Of a stretch of DNA of 64,000 bases, positions 55,255-64,000 are shown one piece after another (the stretch's first letter is position 1; every line of letters begins with the position of its first letter). The position numbers and the translations under genes were made by a program. Source of the stretch: Drosophila miranda (lineage: Eukaryota; Arthropoda; Insecta; Diptera; Drosophilidae). The notes beneath the pieces are model-generated. The model saw nothing but the letters and a program-made list of their open reading frames with translations. It had not been told where the DNA came from and did no database searches. Where the stretch lies: contig NW_022881603.1 of assembly GCF_003369915.1 (NCBI RefSeq), positions 24,164,264-24,228,263 of the forward strand. Reading direction: 5' to 3'.

Positions 55255-58200
55255 AACATAAATCGCTACGGAGAATCCATGGGTTCGCTGGGACATCGCG
55301 CCTTGCTGCAGTTCATCGATAATAATGATATCTCCGGGCTGCGCGCCATCCTTGACAGCCGGCATCTAAAAATCGATGATCGGGATGAGGTCAGAGAGAG
55401 AGTCCTAGTTCTAGTTTTCCCAGAGTATTCAGTTATTCAATCCTTTGCAGAATGCCACCACCGTGCTGATGGTTGTGGCCGGGCGGGGTCTCACAGCATT
55501 CGTTCAGGAATTCCTGGCACGCGGCGCCGATGTCCAGGCCGAGGATCTGGACTGCTGGACCGCTCTGCTGTGTGCCTCCCGCAATGGGCATTTTGATGTC
55601 GTCCAACTTCTACTGGATCATGGCGCTGAGGTCGAGCATCGCGATATGGTAAGAAATAAACTTGCAATCGGCAAACAGAGCCAGCTAATCCTCGAATACT
55701 ATCCACAGGGGGGCTGGACGAGTCTGATGTGGGCCGCCTATCGGGGGCACACTGAACTGGTGCGGCTGCTGCTGGAAAAGGGGGCCGATGGCAATGCGCA
55801 TGGCAATTACCACTTGGGGGCCCTGCTCTGGGCAGCGGGACGGGGCTTCAAGGACATTGTGGAGCTACTGGTGCAGCGCGGTGCCAAGGTGAATGTCGGC
55901 GACAAGTACGGAACCACAGCCCTCGTCTGGGCCTGTCGACGGGGCAACGTTGAGATCGTGGACACTCTGCTGAAGGCCGGTGCCAATGTCGACACTGCTG
56001 GGATGTACTCGTGGACTCCACTGTTGGTGGCAGCTGCCGGTGGACACACTGACTGCGTGAGTTCCATTCTGGAGAAGAAGCCGAATGTGAATGCACTGGA
56101 TAAGGATGGAATGACGGCCCTGTGCATCGCCAGTCGTGAGGGACTGGCCATCTACACGGCCGTGGAGAAGGGCCACATCCAGATCGTGAAGCTGCTGCTA
56201 TCCACGAACCCCGACATGGAGTCGTCCACCAAAGACGGCGACACACCGCTCATGCGGGCCGTGCGCAATCGCAATCTGGAGATAGTCCACATGCTGCTCG
56301 ACCGCAAGGCCAAGGTGATAGCCGCCGATAAGCGCGGCGACACCTGTCTGCACATAGCCATGCGGGCGCGCAGCAAGGCGATAGTGGAGGCGCTCCTGCG
56401 CAATCCCAAGCACAGCCAGCTCCTGTATCGGGCGAACAAGGCGGGCGAGACGCCCTACAACATCGACACCCTGCACCAGAAGACGATACTCGGCCAGGTG
56501 TTTGGGGCCAGGCATCTCAACACCAACGAGGACTCCGAGGGCATGCTGGGCTACGAGCTGTACTCCTCCGCCTTGGCAGATGTGCTCAGCGAGCCCACGC
56601 TGACGACGCCCATCACCGTCGGACTCTACGCCAAGTGGGGCAGCGGCAAGAGGTTCCTGCTCAACAAACAGCGCGACGAGATGAACAACTTTGCCAAACA
56701 GTGGGCCGAGCCGCCAGCCAAAACCAGCGGCCTCCTGTTCATCGTGTGTCTGCACGTGGCGTTGCTCATCGGCACCATTGTCGGGCTGTGCACCTGGTCG
56801 ACGGTCTGCGGCGTGTCATCCGCCGCAGCCTTCATGCTGGTGGCCTGCCTGTTGCTGGCGGCTGTTAAATACTGCAACTACCAGATGGACATGCTCTGGG
56901 CCTATTCCGTGCAGCATGGTCTGGAGAAGCGAATGACACGTCTGCGCCTCATCCTGCAGGTGGCTTTCTCCCCCCCGCCTGGCCCCCAGTCCGACTCCCA
57001 AGCCAAGCCGGTGCGCTTCCACTTTGCGGAGGCCAACAGTTCATCGCCGAGGGGCGACGGAGCCGTGGCCCACATGCTGGCGGCCCTACTGGGTGCCTTG
57101 GAGTCACACTACGGCTGGCTGGCCACCCGCCTGTACCGCGCCTTCCGCCCCAAGTGCCTCAAGGCGGACGTGGGCTGGCGCTGGCGGCGCATTTGCTGCA
57201 TTCCCATTGTCGTAATCTTCGAACTGGCGCTGGTCACCCTGGTAACTGGCATCTCCCTAATCGTGGCCGACTTCACGTACGCCAATGCCAAGGAGCGGGA
57301 GCAGATCCAGGTGGTGCTCTATGTGGTGGCCGCCATTCTGGGCACCCTCATCTGCACGCACCTGCATGTTCTGGCCAAGGTATGCGTCGCCCTGTTCACC
57401 TCCCACATCCGGCAGCTGAAGGGAGCGGTGCGCACCAGCGAAACGGCACCCCTGACGATGCTCGGCGCCGAGGTTGCGGTGATGACGGACATGGTCAAGT
57501 GCCTGGACTCGTTCACCAATCAGCAGAGCCGGCTGGTGGGCGTGATCGATGCCCTCGACTCGTGCGACACGGAACGCATCCTCACCCTGCTGAACGCCGT
57601 CCAGACGCTGCTCTCCACGCCGAACCGTCCCTTTGTGCTGCTCATCTCGGTGGATCCCCATGTAATTGCCAAGGCGGCGGAGGCCAACAGTCGACGCCTG
57701 TTCACCGAGGGTGGCATCGGGGGCCACGACTTCCTGCGGAACCTGGTCCATCTGCCCGTCTACCTGCAAAACTCCGGGCAAGGTGCAGCGAGCCCAGATG
57801 ACCGCCCTGCTGTTCAAACGGAGTGGCGGCGGCGGTGAGTACCAGAACGAAGATGGACCCACCCTGGGGCACTCTGTATCCGCGCGACGTCTGTCCAATG
57901 CCTCGGAGATCGTCTCGAGCCAGGAGAAACTGCGTGGGCCGGCACGACCAGGCGGGGGCAAGAAGCTGCGCCTCTCCGAGTCGGTGGCCAGCTCGACGGG
58001 CTCCAATCTGCATCGCCTGGGTCAAAATCCCCAGGGTGTGCTCGACCTCTCGCGGATAGTGCTCACCGATGACTACTTCAGTGACGTGAATCCGCGCAGC
58101 ATCCGGCGGCTGATGAACGTCATCTACATCACGGTGCGGCTGCTGAAGGCCTTCCAGATTGACTTTAGCTGGTACCGTCTCAGCTCCTGGATCAACCTGA

Positions 58201-61200
58201 CGGAACAGTGGCCCCTGAGGGCCAGCATGATAGTGCTCCATCACGACCAGTTCATGGACACCAATGCGGATGAGAATGTCTCCCTCCAGAGCGTATACGA
58301 GAAGTGAGATATGGTTCGTACTGTGAATCTTTCGCTTACTTACATCTCTCTCATCCATAGACTGCGGCCCAAGCTTGCGTATTTGCGAGAGGCTGCACCG
58401 CTTCTGGAGCTGGATCGGGATGAGCGGAAACTGGATGCCTTCCTGCAGCTCCACAAATCGGACTTGCTTGTGGCAGACTTGCGCATCTTTCTGCCCTTCA
58501 CCATCAATTTGGATCCGTATATAAGGAAGGTTCTGAAGGGTAAGTGGCGGGCAATGAAAGCTAGTCCTGAATCCATGCAAACTGAAGTAAATCTCTCTTA
58601 CAGAGGATCAGCAGACGATTGAGGATGAGAGCTCGCTTGCGTCAACAGCCAGCGCCCACCACATATGTGCCTTCGCCACAGCCACAGCCTTATCCGCCCT
58701 ACCAAGCGTTCCAGAACGATTTTGTGCCCAACGAGATGCGATCGAGGAATCTCAGTTCAAGTACGGAGCCCGTATCGCCGCTGATTGCCTCGCCCAGCGA
58801 TTACTTTGGCGTGAGTGTTTGAGGAGATTATCTTCAAATGCAAATGAGACCCTAATAACCACCTTTAAATTGTATACAGGAGGACATATTGCTGACGCGG
58901 CTCACGGATCTGACAGTGGAGGGTGTCATCAGCCTCCTAGAGCGCATTGATGACATGAAGCCGGCCATGCCGAAGCTGGCGCCGGTGCTCCGTGATAATG
59001 CCATCAATGGACGCGTACTAAAGCACTGCGATATGCCAGATCTCAAATCGGTAGACAGAGCCCCTTCAAACTGTAATCCTTCCCCAGTTTCATGGCTAAT
59101 TTCTTGCAGGTGCTGGGCCTGAGCTTTGGCCACTGGGAGCTGTTTCGCCTGCTGATCACAACGCTGAGGGAATGCGAGCGACAGCCGAGGAAGCAGAATC
59201 GCGCACTGCCGCAGGTCGCCGCTGTGGAGGCGCCGCCAGTTACTGTGCCCATGATCAAGGACGTGACGGATGCTCTGGTGCCGCCACGCGAGTCCTTGTC
59301 GCGCAAGAACTCGGTCAGTCACATGGAGAAGCAGGTAAGAGGAGGGCCAACGGCAGAGCTGCAGAAGTGCAGGACATCTGTGATTGACCATGGATGTGCC
59401 GCGATTCGCTCTAACTCTTGTGCTTTGATCTATTCTTATTCCGATCATTCTCTAACTAACCAAAAACGAAATGCAGTCGAAAGTGCACGACTACGAGTAT
59501 CTCCAGGTAATGCAGACACCACGACACCACAGACTGATTCAAAATTCAATCAAAGCTTGCCTCCATGACACTCCAAATGCAACTAAAGCGGCTGCTATGT
59601 ATCCTCCACTAAAGCCTCTCTCTGCTTGTCTACAGGTCACACTGGAGGAGCAAATGATTTGCGGCACTTTGCAAACGCTCAACGAGGAGGCGTACGAGGA
59701 CGTGGCCAGCAGTGAGCGACCCAGTCCCACAGGTGAGATGTTAGCTACAGCCTCACAACTGCAATTGGCACCCATACGCGAGTCCTCCGAGTTCGGTTCG
59801 CCCTCCGACGAGCTGAAGCTGACTAGCATCCTGCAGCACCATGCCAAGACTCAGAACAACAACAACACGCACGCGGTGTCGGGCTCGTACTTGCATGCCG
59901 ATTACAATCGCAGCGCCAGCTCCCATTCCCTACAGAGTCTGGGCGCTGGTGGTAGCAATGGGGGTAACGAGTATTGCTACCGCAATCTTATGCATGTAGA
60001 ATCTGTCGGTGGCGGTATCTATTAAATGCATCGGGCTGCGGCACGACAAATCTCGATTAGCAGCGAGCGGCTAACCGAACACAGCTCTCTGCCCCTGCCC
60101 CTGGTGGTGGTCATACCCAATGGCTCCTCGGGGGAGCAGCACTACGACGACGCAAAGCTGTGAGATGTCCAGTCCTTCCCGTCGTCTGAAACTGAAACTA
60201 TGTAAAGTGCATGTGAAGTATTACGGGAACTGGGATTGCGGGCTTTCTAACTTAACCTATAGTCTGACAATGAGCAAAACCATTTTAAAATTGGACCAAT
60301 TGTCAATGAATCCTGTAAGAGACCAAAGCAGACCAAACCAAAAACCAAACCATATATCATCTGGAACATTCTTTTATGCCTTGTTTGATTTACTTTTACT
60401 TTGGCTTGGCTTCGATCTGGACAGTATTATCGTATTACCTATCTATATCTATCTAAAGGACTAAAATTTGAGTTGTGCGACGATTACTAATTCATTCCAA
60501 TTGTTATATTCGAAAGACGATTAGTTTAGTTTGATTAATTATTGGCCACAAGACATTTAAAATTGTGAACAACCAACCCTCCACCCACACACAACACACG
60601 GCAAGAACTCCAGTCTAACATAAAACATGAACATCTAACAACTAACCCGAACTAAGTCTACCCCCCACGGAGACACCCCTTCCCCACCCAAGAAGAAAGT
60701 ATCAATCAAATAAATGATAATCTTATGAACAACTCTCTACCACTTGCACTTTATTCAGCTTTACCCATTCTCTCCGTAACTGTGTGTTTGTTTATTTATC
60801 GCCCTTTTAACCTCTTTGTTCAGTTTGATGTTCGATGTTAAAAATAAGAACTATTTGTTGGTGTGCTGGTGAACCCATTGGGTGGCTCTGCAGCTGCCAC
60901 AGCGTGTGGCAGTGGTTCCCTATTACCCTGATAAACCATCCGTACCTTACCCTATCCGTATGATCTTTTAGAGCATGACACACCCACTGGTTGTGGGCCA
61001 GCAATGACGACTGCATTGCTTACCTCAGCCTCGGCCATGTACACGCATCAGCAGAAGCAGCAGGCGCAGCCTTCGGGTCGCGATTCTATACTGAAGCAGC
61101 AGGGGAGTGTCAAGGGCGACAAGCGGGTATCGATTCAACAAACATCGAGCAGTAATCATAACAACAACAACAATAAAGCCAAGTCAGCAACGAATGTTGA

Positions 61201-61511
61201 ATATATCTCCGAAGGAGCAGGAAGCAAAGTGCGACTAACCGCAAAGCCGCCAGCAGGTAAAGATCGATCAATCGATTAAGTATAAGTTTTTTCCAACATA
61301 ATCTACTTAATGTTGTATTTAAGGACCCCGGCCAGCCTCGCTGATCATCACCAGGTCCGATTCCAACTCACAGTTCCAGCTGCTACGCTCCTCCTCAGTG
61401 GACTATGACGACGTGGAGGCCCAAGAGCATCGGACTACGATCCGGACGACACTGCTGGAGCAACAGGAGGAGGATGAAGCGGCACCGTTCGTGTTTACAG
61501 CGCGCAAATGA
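55255..61511 (+). CDS. Kidins220: Kidins220/ARMS-like gene, copy 3, the only copy with 3' exons; apparently frameshifted
   Basis: Exons visible: 55255-55389, 55451-55648, 55709-58303, 58361-58539, 58604-58810, 58880-59050, 59110-59334, 59477-59506, 59636 to about 60025 or 60163, and terminal exons 61002-61256 and 61324-61511. The product is a membrane scaffold with ankyrin repeats, a KAP P-loop domain with four membrane segments, then DDYFSDVNPRSIRRLMN and SSWINLTEQWPLRASM (conserved in the family). A SAM-like region follows (LLTRLTDLTVEGVISLLERI to SFGHWELFRLLI). Lesions: a 5-nt deletion at about 57779 (gggcaagg against gggctgcgcaagg) shifts the frame to a stop at 57838; Walker A GSGKS is GSGKR; exon 6 may also be frame-shifted near 58630; an in-frame TAA at 60023 is followed by 45 more open codons. 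It may be a decaying gene or affected by assembly errors. Ankyrin repeats appear shorter than in vertebrates, with about two missing between IASREG and YTAVEKG. Confidence 0.78.
60164..61001 (+). other. 3' UTR or long intron of Kidins220
   Basis: No coding sequence. AATAAA-like strings occur near 60708. The interval separates the DDAKL-ending exon from the terminal exons at 61002 and 61324, suggesting alternative 3' ends. Confidence 0.5.
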
Positions 61512-61846
61512 TACAATCTGATAACCAGATGGCAGCCAAGCTTATTTACACAATTTAGATATAGGGCCAGTCTTAAATAAGCTAACTAACTAGCTAATTA
61601 CTGAAAGAGTTTGCAGCTGGAACTCGAGAGTTGTGGTTCCCCAAAATAGAATGTACTCTAGCAAAAGAGAATTGTTTGCATTAGTTCTTGTTATATTTGT
61701 GTGTTTATGTGTATTTATTAATGATGGAAGAGTAGTATAAATGTGTAATGAGAATCTGCATATGGAATACATAAAGTGCTACATTGTTATATATTTTTGG
61801 TTTCTATATGTACGAACTACGAATTATACAAACAATGTAAAGAGAA
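61512..61846. other. Convergent 3' UTRs of Kidins220 and the Panoramix-like gene
   Basis: About 335 AT-rich bases between the two stop codons, without ORFs of interest. Confidence 0.6.
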
Positions 61847-63664
61847 TCAATATTTGTGTGAACGAAACTCGCGCTTGTTAACCAGAGCAGGTAGAAGGGC
61901 TTGGTAGAGTCTACAGGCATGCGCGGGGCTTGGCAGTGTTCGGCAGAGCTCTTGCAAAGAAAACATCACATTCGTTTGGGGCGTCGTCAAAAAGGTCATG
62001 TCGAAGTCCGGTTCCTGCCAGAAGGCACCTATCGGCTGTCCCTCCAGTTTTGCCTGAGTGCCGACGCTGTGCGTGTGGGGCCTGAAGTCCGTTTGGGTCG
62101 AGGCATTTATGTAAAGGGCCGCAGAATCGAATTCCTCCGGTTCGGAAAATGGTGAATTGAAAAGCTGTTCCTGTGTTAGTTTCAGTATGCGCTGGTTTGG
62201 CTGTGCCTTGAGCTGACCCTGTTTTAGATGATCCACATCGTAGGCCAGTATCCGGAGCAGATCCCTGGTGCTATCGGGCAACGCTTCCAGCCCCCATTTA
62301 GCCAAATCAATCCTGGTTCCCGGCGCCGAATTGAACTCATAAACCACATTGTAGTTGTTGCATATCGGCGAGGGATTCTCGAAGGCTTCTTTACTCATGA
62401 AGAACTCGCTCTTAGGCACTTTGTGTATAGTGTCCATCATAAGGAACTCCTCCTCCTGATCGTCCAATTTTTTCTGCTCGAACAGTTCGAGCACTTGCTT
62501 GGCCCGAATCTCGGCTAAGTTGCCCTTTTCTCGTTTTGTCAGCTTTTGTGGTGATGGCTCTGGATTGGCCGCCTCTGCAACGGCCTCATTCTGCTCCTGC
62601 TGGCACAACTTCTCGAGATTTACGACTTTGATGTGCCTCTCGTCGTCTCGAACATAAGTCCACTCAAACTCCGAATCTGAATCCACTGCGGACGTCGACT
62701 CCTGTTTTATTGTGGCGATGCGCGGCAGGCCATTTAATGTTACTCTCACCCTGGGATCACGCTGGTCTTCGACTTCAGTTTGATTATCTTCGCGTAGACG
62801 TTTAATATCCATTTGCTTATGCTCCTGATGGCGTCTTTTTTCGCTTTGATGATCCTCGCGTAGTCGTTTACTTTCCCTTTCATTATCCTCATAGTGGCGT
62901 TCATTGTCTCGTGGGTTAGCGTCATAATCGCCTCTTTTGAGCCTGTGATTATCCTCGCGTGCACGCTTGTCCCTTGGTTTATCCTCGTATCGATGTCTGT
63001 TATACCTATGACTGTCGTCGTGGTGGCGTCTATCGTCTCTTGGATTGTGTTCGTGATGGCGTCTATCGTCCCTTGGATTGTGTTCGTGGTGGCGTCTCCT
63101 GTCCCGTTGATGCTCTTCGCTTGTGCGTTTATTGTCCCGTGAGGTGCGCTTGTTTTCCTTTTGATTATCATCGACCGGACTGTTACTTTGAGTCCGTTTT
63201 TCAGCAACACTTTCCTCAGATTCACCCCTCTTGTGCTTTCGCTTCTTCTTCTTACGCTTATCCGGCTCCTCGTTGAACTGATCCAACTCTTCCAACGCTT
63301 TCTGAGTCGCTTCGCGGCACGCTTCAAGTTCTTCCAGGTTGTCCGTTGAGTCTGAGTCTTCGGTGGCATTAGTTGGACTATTTGGTTTTGTCAGTTCACT
63401 TCGCGGAGTACGAGGAAAAGATCGGATCTCGACATCGTCGTGGTCGCTTTCCCATCCATGGCCACTGCAACCGGTCGAGAAATCAGTGGAGTCCGGAGAA
63501 TGAGGGATTCCAACTGTGCGTAGCGGCGTCTCGTCGTTATCGTCGAGTCGCCGTAGCGGCGTGGTCTCGTTCTCGTCGAGTTGCCGTAGCGGCGTGGTCT
63601 CGTTCTCGCCGAGTTTGGCATTATATTCTGCTTTTATTTCAACTTTTACCTCAGTTTCGTTCAT
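61847..63664 (-). CDS. panx: Panoramix-like protein (piRNA-guided co-transcriptional silencing)
   Basis: A 605-codon intact frame. The N-terminus has three repeats of ENETTPLRxLD. A long, disordered, charged middle (about residues 155-320) has KKKKRKHKRG and Arg/His-rich repeats (DDRRHHEHNPR). A more ordered C-terminal half starts near FEWTYVRDDERHIKVVNLE and includes KREKNLAEIRAKQVLELF-like helical sequence and SEFFMSKEAFENPSPICNNY. Two LC8-type motifs, TQT at residues 523-525 (ASTQTDF) and GTQ at 535-537 (SVGTQAK), match the pair known in Panoramix for dimerisation by the dynein light chain Cut up. Panoramix links Piwi-piRNA-bound nascent transcripts to heterochromatin formation in the nucleus, in a complex with Nxf2 and Nxt1. 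The family call is by architecture, motifs and remembered linkage to RpL29, so it is probable rather than certain. Its ATG is immediately preceded by a LINE poly(A) tract. Confidence 0.7.
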   Translation of the reverse strand: MNETEVKVEIKAEYNAKLGENETTPLRQLDENETTPLRRLDDNDETPLRTVGIPHSPDSTDFSTGCSGHGWESDHDDVEIRSFPRTPRSELTKPNSPTNATEDSDSTDNLEELEACREATQKALEELDQFNEEPDKRKKKKRKHKRGESEESVAEKRTQSNSPVDDNQKENKRTSRDNKRTSEEHQRDRRRHHEHNPRDDRRHHEHNPRDDRRHHDDSHRYNRHRYEDKPRDKRAREDNHRLKRGDYDANPRDNERHYEDNERESKRLREDHQSEKRRHQEHKQMDIKRLREDNQTEVEDQRDPRVRVTLNGLPRIATIKQESTSAVDSDSEFEWTYVRDDERHIKVVNLEKLCQQEQNEAVAEAANPEPSPQKLTKREKGNLAEIRAKQVLELFEQKKLDDQEEEFLMMDTIHKVPKSEFFMSKEAFENPSPICNNYNVVYEFNSAPGTRIDLAKWGLEALPDSTRDLLRILAYDVDHLKQGQLKAQPNQRILKLTQEQLFNSPFSEPEEFDSAALYINASTQTDFRPHTHSVGTQAKLEGQPIGAFWQEPDFDMTFLTTPQTNVMFSLQELCRTLPSPAHACRLYQALLPALVNKREFRSHKY

Positions 63665-64000
63665 TTTTTTTTTTTTTTTTTTTTAGGGCTTAAGTTACCA
63701 AGCTACCCGTGAGTAGCGTGGGATTATTTGGCCGCCCGCCTTTTGAAGGTGGAAATTGCCAAGTCAAAGAATAGAAGATGTTGGAGTACTGTTTATAGCA
63801 TTGCATCAATTTCGTCGATGAAGTCAATTAGTGTTTGGTACGCGCTGATGTTTTCTTTTTCAAAGAATTTGTAAATATCATTATATTTTCTTAGAGATGG
63901 GAAGTTTTGCCTTGTTGTGTTGTACTTTGTACAATTGAAAATTAAATGCGAGGCGTTATCGATACTATCGCATGTATCACATATGTTACTAGGAACTACA
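63665..64000 (-). mobile_element. I-clade LINE 3' end, inserted directly upstream of the Panoramix-like start codon
   Basis: Read on the minus strand, an ORF2 C-terminus (SNICDTCDSIDNASHLIFNC, then YQTLIDFIDEIDAML and a stop at about 63797) is followed by a short 3' UTR and a run of about 20 A (63665-63684) that touches the ATG at 63664. The CDTC...HLIFNC zinc motif resembles the deleted LINE at 25100-25870. The 5' part lies beyond the window, so completeness and the target duplication cannot be judged. Confidence 0.85.

Larger units (their letters stand above)
38658..57825 (+). repeat. Three tandem 6.3-6.5 kb units of the Kidins220 locus
   Basis: Unit 1 about 38658-45053, unit 2 about 45054-51492, unit 3 about 51493-57825. 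The offset between homologous points is 6475 for units 1-2, and 6446 narrowing to 6303 for units 2-3. Both internal junctions fuse the middle of ankyrin-KAP exon 4 (after caaacgg) to the same upstream point (tgaaaactaaatag) with a few filler bases. One junction was therefore made and then copied by unequal exchange. Unit 3 runs on into unique sequence. Confidence 0.95.

Noticed and set aside
62746-63369. 207-codon minus-strand frame within the Panoramix-like gene
   Set aside because: Shadow frame produced by the Arg/His/Asp repeat codons; the 605-codon frame has the motifs.
1-64000. tRNA and rRNA genes
   Set aside because: I looked for cloverleaf-like and rRNA-like stretches and found none convincing; the only tRNA-related sequence is the LTR primer-binding site.

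Overview
The window looks like a fly (Drosophila) chromosome segment, most likely from the obscura group (D. pseudoobscura, D. persimilis or D. miranda). Host genes have short 60-61 bp introns with GT-AG borders. Host gene fragments include a ribosomal protein L29 gene, a Kidins220/ARMS-type ankyrin-KAP membrane protein, a queuosine-salvage (DUF2419/Qng1) gene and a Panoramix-like gene. INE-1/ISY-like Helitrons, a gypsy-type errantivirus-like LTR element, and LOA-clade and I-clade LINEs are interspersed. From memory these host genes sit on Muller element C. Together with heavy decay, TE load and tandem gene-fragment amplification, this makes a degenerating neo-Y-like chromosome such as that of D. 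miranda a reasonable but unproven guess.

Layout. 1-4763: an I-clade LINE with broken ORFs. 4764-16153: a first copy of the 5' part of the Kidins220 locus (Helitron, first exon, Tc1 remnant, alternative exons), interrupted at 7298-12886 by a nearly full-length LOA-type LINE with a 13 bp target duplication. 16154-16657: an unassigned exon-like stretch. 16658-24150: a complete-looking gypsy-like provirus on the minus strand (two LTRs, PBS, PPT, TACA target duplication) with frameshifted gag and pol and a truncated env. 24155-25870: a deleted LINE. 26447-26744: RpL29, the one clearly intact host gene in this half, with a Qng1-like pseudogene converging on it (26850-27830). 27880-30230: mostly non-coding, with a two-exon host-like gene fragment, a LINE tail and a 63 bp minisatellite. 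30106-37750: a 3.8 kb tandem duplication carrying a 68-codon ORF, a Helitron and the MKRTPK first exon of Kidins220. 38658-57825: three tandem 6.3-6.5 kb units, each with an alternative first exon and the ankyrin plus KAP-NTPase part of Kidins220. Only the third unit continues into the remaining exons (to 61511). 61847-63664: an intact Panoramix-like gene on the minus strand. Its start codon abuts the poly(A) tail of another LINE that runs off the window.

How the pieces relate. Kidins220 is amplified, but every copy carries at least one lesion. Copy 1 has a 1-nt deletion in exon 3. Copy 2 has a frameshift and a stop in exon 4 and a 12-codon deletion. Copy 3, the only one with the 3' exons, has a 5-nt deletion and a changed Walker A serine. 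The two upstream partial duplications multiply only the 5' exons. Panoramix acts in piRNA-guided transcriptional silencing of transposons, and here it has a transposon tail at its own start codon, next to this TE-rich, amplified locus.
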